From positions 3,224,001-3,288,000 of the forward strand of contig OZ245818.1 in assembly GCA_965228435.1 (NCBI GenBank): a stretch of 64,000 nucleotides of DNA, read 5' to 3'. Positions within the stretch are counted from its first letter, which is position 1. Every line of letters begins with the position of its first letter. The notes beneath the pieces are model-generated. The model was not told where the DNA came from, did not search any database, and saw only the letters and a list, made by a program, of their open reading frames with translations. The DNA comes from Hoeflea_A sp965228435. GTDB taxonomy: Bacteria > Pseudomonadota > Alphaproteobacteria > Rhizobiales > Rhizobiaceae. This document shows positions 17,658 through 25,460 of the stretch, piece after piece. The position numbers and the translations under genes were made by a program.

Positions 17658-18305
17658 TCAATTTTCCGCTTGTCCGATTTCCGCAATCAAAGTTTCGGCA
17701 TAGGGCAGAAACCGCTCGACCATGATGTCGACACCCTTTGGATTGGGATGCATGCCATCGCCGATGTCCAGCCCGGATTGGGCTGCTACACCGTCCAGAA
17801 AAAACGGGTAGAGCGCGACACCGTGGGACTTGGCCAGTTCCGGATAGATACGATCGAAGCGCGCCTGGTAGTCGGACCCCATATTCGGCGGCGACAACAT
17901 GCCGATGAGCAGCACTGCAATGCCACGCTGCTTGAGCTTACCGATCATCATGTCGAGGTTTTCGCGGGTCTTTTCGGGGCTGATGCCGCGCAGCGCGTCA
18001 TTGGCGCCCAGCTCCAGCAGAACCGCATGAGTGCCGTCCGGCACAGACCAGTCGAGTCGCGACAAGCCACCCGAAGACGTGTCGCCCGACACGCCGGCAT
18101 TGGCGATGGCAACGTCATGGCCCTTGGCCTTCAGCGCCGTCTCCAACTTCACCGGAAAGGCGTCGGAGGGCGACAGTTCGTAACCGGCCATCAGGCTGTC
18201 GCCAAAGCCCACAATATTCAGCGTATCGGCGCGTGCAGCACCTGAAACCACCAACAAAAGCCCACAGATCAGGGCTAAAATTCCAGGCATGGCTTTATTT
18301 TTCAT
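17658..18305 (-). CDS. tesA: Arylesterase / lysophospholipase, TesA-like SGNH hydrolase
   Basis: From ATG 18305 there is a signal peptide ending G-A-A-R-A-D, then the SGNH blocks: GFGDSLMAGY (Ser), NAGVSGDTSSGG (Gly), LELGANDALRG (Asn) and DGMHPNPKG (Asp/His). 215 residues. The periplasmic TesA family hydrolyses acyl esters and thioesters. It is divergent from the ABC ATPase/permease pair, reproducing the tesA-ybbA-ybbP locus known from E. coli. The longer reading frame upstream overlaps that ATPase's start and is not used. Confidence 0.93.
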   Translation of the reverse strand: MKNKAMPGILALICGLLLVVSGAARADTLNIVGFGDSLMAGYELSPSDAFPVKLETALKAKGHDVAIANAGVSGDTSSGGLSRLDWSVPDGTHAVLLELGANDALRGISPEKTRENLDMMIGKLKQRGIAVLLIGMLSPPNMGSDYQARFDRIYPELAKSHGVALYPFFLDGVAAQSGLDIGDGMHPNPKGVDIMVERFLPYAETLIAEIGQAEN

Positions 18306-18397
18306 GGACGGCTTCCTAAATCCGTTTGCAGCGCGAATTCGTATAGGGGACGATCGCACTGATGACCCACCGAAAATACATATAGTGAGCCGCTGCC

Positions 18398-19099
18398 TTG
18401 TCAAAACCAATCATTCATTTGAACGAGGCCGATTTGACGCTGGGTGACGGCGCTTCTTCGGTGCATGTGTTAAAAAAAATGAGCCTTTCGGTCGATACCG
18501 GCGAATCCGTCGGGATCGTCGGACCGTCCGGCTCCGGCAAGTCGACCCTGCTGATGGTCCTTGCTGGGCTGGAAAAGATCGATTCAGGCGAGATTTTCAT
18601 CTCCGACAAACCGATCCACTCGATGACTGAAGACCAAGTGGCGGATTTCCGCGGTCGAAATATCGGCATCGTCTTCCAGTCCTTCCACCTGATTCCCAAC
18701 ATGACGGCGCTGGAAAATGTTGCCGTTCCGTTAGAACTCGCCGGCCGCACGGATGCTTTCGATCTGGCGCGGGCGGAACTGGCAGCCGTCGGACTGGCCG
18801 AACGACTGACCCACTATCCGGGCGAACTCTCGGGCGGTGAACAGCAACGCGTTGCGATCGCCCGGGCTCTGGCGCCGTCACCGGCGATGCTGATCGCCGA
18901 CGAACCGACCGGAAACCTCGACACGGAGACCGGTGCCCAGATCGCCGACCTCCTGTTCAAGGAGCAAGCCGATCGCGGCATGACCCTTCTGCTGGTGACC
19001 CACGATCCGGCGTTGGCATTGCGCTGCAGCCGGCAGATCCGGGTCCGTTCCGGTGAGATCATTACCGAGGATGAAGCCGAACCGGTGGCAGTCGCATGA
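18398..19099 (+). CDS. ybbA: ABC transporter ATP-binding protein YbbA
   Basis: Started at TTG 18398, which places the first strand normally; no ATG or GTG precedes the domain. Walker A GPSGSGKST, Q-loop VFQSF, signature LSGGEQQRVAIARAL, Walker B LIADEPTGNLD and switch His in VTHDP are complete. It belongs to the LolD/MacB-like group that powers permeases with large periplasmic domains. Its stop overlaps the permease start by 4 bp. With tesA divergent, the locus matches ybbAP, whose cargo is thought to be hydrophobic molecules of the envelope. Confidence 0.92.
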   Translation: MSKPIIHLNEADLTLGDGASSVHVLKKMSLSVDTGESVGIVGPSGSGKSTLLMVLAGLEKIDSGEIFISDKPIHSMTEDQVADFRGRNIGIVFQSFHLIPNMTALENVAVPLELAGRTDAFDLARAELAAVGLAERLTHYPGELSGGEQQRVAIARALAPSPAMLIADEPTGNLDTETGAQIADLLFKEQADRGMTLLLVTHDPALALRCSRQIRVRSGEIITEDEAEPVAVA

Positions 19100-21708
19100 G
19101 CGCGGTCAGCGACAGCGCCGCCACCACTGGCCACTCCGGAACGACCGCCGGCTATGGCGCGACACCGCCGATGACCCAGCTGCGCCTCGCCTGGCGCCTG
19201 GCGCTGCGGGAAATGCGAGGCGGGCTTTCGGGTTTTTATATATTCCTCGCCTGTATTGCCTTGGGAACCGCGGCTATCGCCGGCGTGAATTCGGTGTCGC
19301 GATCGATCACCGCCGCCATCACTCAGGAAGGTCAGACGATCCTGGGTGGAGACATTCGGTTCGAGATTCAAAACCGTCCGGCGACGGAAGAAGAACTCGC
19401 GTTCCTGCAGTCCTCCGGGACGATGACGCACACGTCCGGCCTGCGATCGATGACCCGGCTGCCCGACGGTTCCGACCAGACGCTTGTCGAGGTCAAGGCG
19501 GTGGATTCGCTCTATCCGCTGTACGGCGATTTCGCGGTCGAACCGAAATTGGACTTCCCGGCGCTGTTCGATGAGAAGGACGGTCGGTTTGGCCTTGCCG
19601 TGGCACCGTTGCTGCTTGACCGTCTGGCTGTTTCATTGGGCGATACTGTGCTTCTCGGCAACGCGCAGTTCGAGATCCGTGCCCTCATCGAAAGCGAACC
19701 GGATGCCCTGTCCGATGGTTTCGGATTTGCGCCGCGTTTGATGATGTCGCAGGACGGGCTGGCGGCGGCCGGCCTGATTCAGATCGGCAGCCTGGTGGAA
19801 TATGCCTACAAGATCCGGCTTCCCGGGGTCGCCGGCGAGTCCCAGATCGCCGCACTCAGGCAGACTGCGGACGAGCGGTTTCCGACGGCTGGCTGGTCGG
19901 TAAGAAGCCGCAGCAACGCTGCGCCGGCCCTGAGCGCCAACATAACGCGGTTTTCCCAGTTCCTCACCCTCGTCGGGCTGACGGCGCTGGTGGTCGGAGG
20001 TGTCGGCGTGGCCAATGCGGTACGGGCCTATCTCGATTCCAAACGCGGCGTCATCGCCACGTTCAAATGTCTCGGGGCTTCGGGCAGCTTCGTCTTTGCC
20101 GTCTATTTGATCCAAATCCTGATCATTACCACCATCGGCATTGCGCTCGGACTGGTTCTGGGTGCGGCAATGCCGTTGTTCGCACAGACGGCACTCTCCG
20201 GCATACTCCCGGTGTCGACGGAGACGTTCATCTATCCGGACGCGCTGCTGCTTGCCGCGATCTTCGGTTACCTGACCGCGCTGGCCTTTGCCGTGCTGCC
20301 GCTCGGCCGGTCGCGCGACGTGCCGGCCACGGCGCTGTTTCGGGAGCAGGGATTTGATGCGTTCAGCCTGCCGCGCAAACGCTATCTTTTCATCGCTGCG
20401 GTTCTGGTCGCGGTCTTTGCCGGTCTGGCGATTGCCACGTCCTATGACCGTTTCATCGCCAGCATCTTCCTGGGGTCCATCGCCTTCGCCTTTGTCGTTT
20501 TGAGAGTGGTGTCGACGGTGATCGAACAGCTGGCGCGTCGAGCGCCCCGGGTCAATTCAACGGCCCTGCGGCTGGCCATCGGCAACATTCATCGGCCGGG
20601 CGCGCTGACGCCGTCGGTGGTGCTGTCGCTCGGTCTTGGCCTCGCACTGCTGGTGACGCTGGCATTGATCGACGGCAATCTTCGCCGCGAGATTAGCGGC
20701 AGCCTGCCCAGCCGGGCACCTGATTTCTTCTTTGTTGACATTCAGAGCAACGAGGTTGAGCAGTTTTCCGCGCTGCTAGACGAAATGGCGCCGAATGGCG
20801 AAGTCCAGCGGGTGCCGATGCTGCGCGGCCGTATCCTCGAATTCAACGGTGTCGACGTGCGCAAGCTCGACATCACGGAGGGCGAATGGGTGCTGCGCGG
20901 CGACCGCGGCGTGACCTATTCCGAAACGCTGCCAGCCAACGCCAAGCTCACTGCCGGCACCTGGTGGGATGCCGATTATACGGGTGAACCGCTGGTCTCC
21001 TTCTCGGCCGAGGAGGCTGGAGAACTGGGCCTGACCATCGGCGACACGGTCACGGTCAATGTGCTTGGGCGAAACATCACGGCCCGCATCGCCAACTTGC
21101 GCGAGGTTGAATGGGAATCCCTGTCGATCAACTTCGTCATGGTGTTCTCACCAAGCGCCTTTGCCGGTGCTCCGCATGCCTGGCTCGCCACCCTGCGCGA
21201 CCCGCAATCGACGGCGGCGGAAGAAGGTGAGGTTCTGCGAGCAGTCACCAACGCTTTCCCGACGGTGACCAGCGTGCGCGTCAAGGATGCCATCGAACTG
21301 GTTACGAGCATCGTCGAGCAGTTGGCAACGGCCATCCGCGCCGCGGCTGCCGTGGCGCTGATTGCCTCCGTATTGGTGTTGTCCGGTGCGCTGGCGGCAG
21401 GCAATCGGGCGCGGGCGCATGACGCGGTGGTGTTGAAAACCCTGGGCGCCACGCGGCAAACGCTGATCCGAGCTTTCTCTTACGAGTACATGATCCTCGG
21501 CTTTGCCACGGCGGTCTTTGCCTTGTTTGCCGGCGGCGTGGCTGCGTGGTTCGTCGTGACCAGGATCATGCTGCTGCCGTCGAATTTCCTGCCGGATGTG
21601 GCTCTTATCACCGTGATTTCAGCGCTGGTTCTGACCGTCGGAATCGGTCTGGCCGGAACATGGCGGGTTTTGGGCCAGAAGGCGGCGCCAATCCTCAGAA
21701 ATCTCTGA
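19096..21708 (+). CDS. ybbP: ABC transporter permease YbbP (FtsX/MacB-type, large)
   Basis: The 870-residue product has an N-terminal membrane helix after a Ser/Thr-rich 30-residue leader, a periplasmic domain, three helices with the FtsX pattern (VGGVGVANAVRAYLDSKRGVIATFKCLGAS), further helices, a second periplasmic domain and a closing FtsX unit with AHDAVVLKTLGATRQTL. This duplicated FtsX architecture (about ten helices) is that of E. coli YbbP. Translationally coupled to ybbA. It is likely to move a lipid or protein between inner membrane and periplasm. Confidence 0.92.
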   Translation: MSAVSDSAATTGHSGTTAGYGATPPMTQLRLAWRLALREMRGGLSGFYIFLACIALGTAAIAGVNSVSRSITAAITQEGQTILGGDIRFEIQNRPATEEELAFLQSSGTMTHTSGLRSMTRLPDGSDQTLVEVKAVDSLYPLYGDFAVEPKLDFPALFDEKDGRFGLAVAPLLLDRLAVSLGDTVLLGNAQFEIRALIESEPDALSDGFGFAPRLMMSQDGLAAAGLIQIGSLVEYAYKIRLPGVAGESQIAALRQTADERFPTAGWSVRSRSNAAPALSANITRFSQFLTLVGLTALVVGGVGVANAVRAYLDSKRGVIATFKCLGASGSFVFAVYLIQILIITTIGIALGLVLGAAMPLFAQTALSGILPVSTETFIYPDALLLAAIFGYLTALAFAVLPLGRSRDVPATALFREQGFDAFSLPRKRYLFIAAVLVAVFAGLAIATSYDRFIASIFLGSIAFAFVVLRVVSTVIEQLARRAPRVNSTALRLAIGNIHRPGALTPSVVLSLGLGLALLVTLALIDGNLRREISGSLPSRAPDFFFVDIQSNEVEQFSALLDEMAPNGEVQRVPMLRGRILEFNGVDVRKLDITEGEWVLRGDRGVTYSETLPANAKLTAGTWWDADYTGEPLVSFSAEEAGELGLTIGDTVTVNVLGRNITARIANLREVEWESLSINFVMVFSPSAFAGAPHAWLATLRDPQSTAAEEGEVLRAVTNAFPTVTSVRVKDAIELVTSIVEQLATAIRAAAAVALIASVLVLSGALAAGNRARAHDAVVLKTLGATRQTLIRAFSYEYMILGFATAVFALFAGGVAAWFVVTRIMLLPSNFLPDVALITVISALVLTVGIGLAGTWRVLGQKAAPILRNL

Positions 21709-21827
21709 TTTCGGCCAATTTGGGGTCGATTCAGTTAACTGTTGTGCCGGAATGGGCAAAAAGGCTGATAAAATCGGTCCTTTAGGTCTTGTCGTTGCCA
21801 TGTTGATTCATCATATTCCGGGTAGCC

Positions 21828-21857
21828 GTGCCCGACCGGCTTAATTGTCGGGGGCAC
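21828..21857 (+). other. Possible hairpin in the leader of the Bax-inhibitor gene
   Basis: GTGCCCGAC (21828-21836) can pair with GTCGGGGGCAC (21847-21857) with a two-base bulge, 36 bp ahead of the start codon at 21893. There is no following T-run, so it is not a standard terminator. It could be an mRNA leader structure; function not shown. Confidence 0.3.
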
Positions 21858-21892
21858 GAACGAGACTGAATCGAACCAATTGAGAGGTAGAA

Positions 21893-22633
21893 ATGGCAGA
21901 ACCTCGTAATTACCAGGTCCGCGGACAGGTTGGTACGCAGGCCGGTGCTGCGATCGATGAAGGCCTCCGGTCCTATATGCTGCGGGTTTACAACCTTATG
22001 GCAATGGGTCTGGTTATTACCGGTGTGGCCGCCTATGCGACATCGGTCATGGCCGTCGCTGACGGACAGATGACCGCTTTTGGTCAGGCAATCTACGGCA
22101 GCCCGCTGAGATGGGTCGTCATGCTTGCACCGCTCGGCATGGTCTTCTTCCTTAGTTTCCGCATCGCCAAGATGAGTGTCGCCGCGGCACAGACAACCTT
22201 CTGGGTCTTCTCGGCCTTGATGGGCCTGTCGCTCGGGTCGATCTTCCTGGTCTACACCACGGCAAGCATCACCCAGACATTCTTCATCACGGCTGCATCC
22301 TTCGGCGCGCTTTCGCTGTTCGGATACACCACCAAGCGTGATCTTTCCGGTTGGGGATCCTTCCTGTTCATGGGCCTGATCGGCATCATCATCGCGATGA
22401 TCGTCAATATTTTCCTTGCATCCAGCGCCCTGCAGTTCGCGATCTCCGTGATCGGCGTGCTGGTGTTCGCCGGCCTGACGGCCTACGACACGCAGCAGAT
22501 CAAGGAAATGTACTATGAGGGCGATGGCGAAGCCGTTGCCGGCCGCAAGGCCATTATGGGCGCCCTGCGTCTGTATCTCGATTTCATCAACCTGTTCATG
22601 TTCCTGCTGCAGTTCCTCGGGAACCGCGAGTAG
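21893..22633 (+). CDS. Bax inhibitor-1/YccA family membrane protein
   Basis: A 246-residue protein with about seven membrane helices and the BI-1 features: an N-terminal cytosolic arm (residues 1-30), the helix-2 region with FFLSFRIAKMS, and the terminal LYLDFINLFMFLLQFLG segment following the Y-D-T-Q-Q-I-K-E-M motif with the aspartate thought to gate the calcium leak. AGAGG precedes the start. BI-1 proteins are pH-dependent calcium leaks or, in bacteria, interactors of membrane proteases. Monocistronic, with a strong terminator 20 bp behind. Confidence 0.93.
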   Translation: MAEPRNYQVRGQVGTQAGAAIDEGLRSYMLRVYNLMAMGLVITGVAAYATSVMAVADGQMTAFGQAIYGSPLRWVVMLAPLGMVFFLSFRIAKMSVAAAQTTFWVFSALMGLSLGSIFLVYTTASITQTFFITAASFGALSLFGYTTKRDLSGWGSFLFMGLIGIIIAMIVNIFLASSALQFAISVIGVLVFAGLTAYDTQQIKEMYYEGDGEAVAGRKAIMGALRLYLDFINLFMFLLQFLGNRE

Positions 22634-22653
22634 CACGAATACTCAGGACACGG

Positions 22654-22681
22654 AAAAGGCGGTCTTCGGACCGCCTTTTTT
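22654..22681 (+). terminator. Rho-independent terminator of the Bax-inhibitor gene
   Basis: A perfect 11-bp stem (AAAAGGCGGTC, 22654-22664, with GACCGCCTTTT, 22669-22679) closes a stable TTCG tetraloop and runs into T's. It lies 20 bp after the stop codon. Confidence 0.95.
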
Positions 22682-22832
22682 GTTGCCATCGTCAAGGCAG
22701 CTGTTCGGATCAGATGAAATGAGATGAATGAATTGCTGCCGCCGCTATGCCGCCGCAGTCAAGATGATCGCTATCGCGCCCGGAAGCCTGTCCGGGCAAC
22801 CATGCAATCCCGCCTGTGACCGTAACAGGGCG

Positions 22833-23216
22833 CTAGCCGCGCACCAGTTTCGGCGACTTGTCGAACACCCTTAGGACCTGGGCCAGATCATGGCCGCGCT
22901 TGACGATCATGCCGCTGGCGGCAACGACCGAAAAGGCGCCCTGCTTGCGCGCCAGTTTGGGGTCCTTGATGATCCGGAACAGCGGTACTTCACTGCTGCG
23001 CCGAAACACCGAAAAGACGGCCCTGTCCTTGAGATGATCGATTGCGTAGTCTCGCCACTCTCCCTCGGCAACCATGCGCGAATAGAGGCGCAGGATGGCG
23101 TCGAGTTCGCGCCGATGAAAAGTGGTTGGCGGTGATTCTTTCCTCTTCCGGAAATCTTTCAGGTCGACCAGCACGCCCACTGGCTCGCCTTCCGACCCTC
23201 CCGGATTACTGTCCAT
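22833..23216 (-). CDS. DUF2794 protein
   Basis: The core FHRRELDAILRLYSRMVAEGEWRDYAID followed by LKDRAVFSVFRRSSE and GMIVKRGHDLAQVLRV is the DUF2794 pattern, a family essentially restricted to alphaproteobacteria. 127 residues, soluble, basic, without signal peptide. Function unknown. Monocistronic; the closest gene on the strand, DUF1223, ends beyond a 123-bp gap. Confidence 0.9.
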   Translation of the reverse strand: MDSNPGGSEGEPVGVLVDLKDFRKRKESPPTTFHRRELDAILRLYSRMVAEGEWRDYAIDHLKDRAVFSVFRRSSEVPLFRIIKDPKLARKQGAFSVVAASGMIVKRGHDLAQVLRVFDKSPKLVRG

Positions 23217-23339
23217 GCTTTTACCTCACGCTTACAGGCAACCAGTTTTGCCAAAAGCGTTTGAAATTGCAAGGCATCCGTGGAAAACAGCCGCGAATAG
23301 TGCGGCTGCAGATATTCAACCAGAGGTATTTTGAAGGTT

Positions 23340-24101
23340 TCAGGCGCCGGCGTCGTTCATCAGGATGCTGGCGCCGATGATAGCGCCGGGCACGCCATTC
23401 GACTTCATGGTCTGAACCAGAATGGCACAGCCGTCATGGCCTTCGGCGTTCATCAGCGAGCGCGGCAACGCCAGTTCCATGGCCTCACCGTCCCACATGG
23501 CGACGGTCTGAATGTCCTTGACCGAATGCCAATAGGTCAGCTTGCGGCCGCGGTTTTCTCCACGCTTGACGTCGACCGTGTTCTCCCGGTCGAAATACAC
23601 CATGATGATGTTGGCCTTGCCGGTGCCGGCGCCGATATTCACCTTGATCTGATCGCCGTCCTGCATTGCCGAAACCGGCACGACAAGACCGCGGCCAGCG
23701 TCGTTGAAGGCTTCCATCTTGGCTTCGATGCCGCGCTTGTCGGCGCCGTTGAGATGGTCGCGGCCGTTGACGATTGCCTGCGGCGTGTAGACGCTCTTGC
23801 GGCCCAGCGTGCGGGCATAGTCGTATTGCCGCTTGGTGCTTTTTTCGGAACTGAACGTGTCCCGCCAACCCAGATAGTTCCAGTAGTCGACATGATAGGC
23901 CAGGGCCACGATGTCGTCGCGCTGCGCAAGATCGCCGAGAACCTTGTCAGCCGGGGGACAGGACGAACAGCCCTGGCTGGTGAACAGCTCGACCACGCCC
24001 TTGGGTGCGGTGTCGGCGGACGAGGCGGGCACAGTGGTGCCGAGCGCCAGGGCAAACAAAGCGACAGCAGGAAGAATTCGGGCGAGAGGTGATCGTGTCA
24101 T
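23340..24101 (-). CDS. DUF1223 secreted thioredoxin-fold protein
   Basis: An N-terminal signal peptide (cleavage near A-S-S-A-D) leads into the DUF1223 domain: GVVELFTSQGCSSCPPADKVL, with a CxxC motif (C-S-S-C), then AYHVDYWNYLGWRD and the YTPQAIVNGRDHLNG segment. 253 residues. The fold is thioredoxin-like, so a periplasmic redox role is plausible but untested. It diverges from the RND efflux operon, with 229 bp between the starts. Confidence 0.9.
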   Translation of the reverse strand: MTRSPLARILPAVALFALALGTTVPASSADTAPKGVVELFTSQGCSSCPPADKVLGDLAQRDDIVALAYHVDYWNYLGWRDTFSSEKSTKRQYDYARTLGRKSVYTPQAIVNGRDHLNGADKRGIEAKMEAFNDAGRGLVVPVSAMQDGDQIKVNIGAGTGKANIIMVYFDRENTVDVKRGENRGRKLTYWHSVKDIQTVAMWDGEAMELALPRSLMNAEGHDGCAILVQTMKSNGVPGAIIGASILMNDAGA

Positions 24102-24248
24102 AAGAATTGTCCGTTCAAAACGCTGTTAAACCCCTCAAAAATGCTGGTCCTTTCTACCGTTTGGCCGTTTCAAGATAAAGTCACGTTGCGGTGAAAAAAA
24201 CCGTGAACAAGTATTGCGGCAGCGAAATTCAGGTCGAAACGGGCTGAG

Positions 24249-24280
24249 GCATTGACCCTCTCCGGATAAATGGTCAATGC
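24249..24280. promoter_or_regulatory. Inverted repeat upstream of the RND efflux operon
   Basis: GCATTGACC (24249-24257) and GGTCAATGC (24272-24280) are perfect 9-bp inverted arms separated by 14 bp, ending 50 bp before the adaptor start. They could be an operator or a leader hairpin. The AraC-type gene at the far end of the operon is one candidate regulator; that link is inference. Confidence 0.45.
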
Positions 24281-24330
24281 TCGCTGTGAATGCCGGATCA
24301 ACCGGTGGCTCGCGAGAGGGGAAGCATTCC

Positions 24331-25446
24331 ATGCGGTTGCTGATTGTACTGGGCTTAGCGGCTCTGGTTCTGACGGGGTGCGGCGACGGCGACAGCCGTA
24401 CCGGTGAGATCGAACCGGTGGTGCGCGGTCTGAAAAGCTGTCTCGTGGACGATCCGCAACAAACAACGGTGCGGCGCTATCCCAGCGTGTTGCAGCCGGC
24501 GTCGACGACATCCCTATCGTTCGAGATCTCCGGGCGCCTGAAGGAAGTGACCCTGGATGTCGGTCAGCAGGTGGCAGCCGGCGATGTCATCGCGGAAATC
24601 GATCCGACGAGCCTGCAGATCCAGGTCGACAACGCCACGGCTGCGGTGCGTCAGGCGGAAGTCGCATTGCGCAATGCGGAGGAAGATTTCAAACGCAAGT
24701 CGCAACTGCTTGAGGACGGGGTAACCACGCAGGCTCAGGTCGACCAGTCGGAAACAGGGCTGGAGAGCGCCCGGGCCAATGACATCCAGGCGCGCAAGCA
24801 GCTTGAAAACGCTCAGGAAGACCTCAGCAAGACGACCCTTCGCGCACCCTTCGACGGCATCATCAGCCGGGTGGACGTCGACTCTTTCACCAATGTGACG
24901 GCTGGTTCGCCGGTGGCCACCATTTACGCCGACAGGGATTTCGAAACCTCGTTTACGGTCAGCTTCGATGTGGTCAATCGCATCGCCGTGGGCAAACAGG
25001 CCACCGTCCGTTTGGCTGACGATCCGTCGATCGTGCTGCCCGGTCATGTGAGCGAACTCGGGTCTCGCGCCGACACGGTTTCGGCCTTTCCGGTCGTGGT
25101 TAAGGTCGACGGCACCAACCCGGTGCTGAAAGCCGGCATGGCGGTGGAAATCGCCATGGAGTTCGACGTGCCTAGAGGGGTTGGCTATACGGTGCCGCTG
25201 ACGGTGCTGCCGATGGAGGGCCGACTGGATGTGCCGGAGGATCCGAGCGCACCGGGCAGTGTTGACATCTTCGTTTACGACGATGCTACGGAAACCGTGA
25301 AGACCCGCAGCATCGCGATCGGTGGCCTGCGTGAAAACCAGTTGATCGTCATCGATGGGCTGGAGCCGGGGGAGCGCGTGGCCTGCGCCGGTGTGGCATT
25401 CCTGCGAGACGGCATGAAGGTCAAACTTCTGCCTGACGACGTTTAG
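24331..25446 (+). CDS. RND efflux periplasmic adaptor (membrane-fusion) lipoprotein
   Basis: ATG 24331 (after AGAGGGGAAG) starts a lipoprotein signal with lipobox LTGC near residue 17. The mature protein shows the adaptor order: lipoyl half (SGRLKEVTLDVGQQVAAGDVI), a coiled hairpin from about residue 100 to 165, the second lipoyl half (TTLRAPFDGIISRVDVD) and beta-barrel/MP domains. 371 residues. It tethers the RND pump encoded 14 bp downstream to an outer-membrane channel, which is not encoded here. Confidence 0.94.
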   Translation: MRLLIVLGLAALVLTGCGDGDSRTGEIEPVVRGLKSCLVDDPQQTTVRRYPSVLQPASTTSLSFEISGRLKEVTLDVGQQVAAGDVIAEIDPTSLQIQVDNATAAVRQAEVALRNAEEDFKRKSQLLEDGVTTQAQVDQSETGLESARANDIQARKQLENAQEDLSKTTLRAPFDGIISRVDVDSFTNVTAGSPVATIYADRDFETSFTVSFDVVNRIAVGKQATVRLADDPSIVLPGHVSELGSRADTVSAFPVVVKVDGTNPVLKAGMAVEIAMEFDVPRGVGYTVPLTVLPMEGRLDVPEDPSAPGSVDIFVYDDATETVKTRSIAIGGLRENQLIVIDGLEPGERVACAGVAFLRDGMKVKLLPDDV

Positions 25447-25460
25447 AGCGGAGCGTCTCG

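Noticed and set aside
15897..18245. A 782-codon plus-strand open frame across the hydrolase, cupin, ThpR and TesA genes
   Set aside because: It is antisense to four recognisable genes with complete catalytic motifs; no domain or ribosome site supports it.
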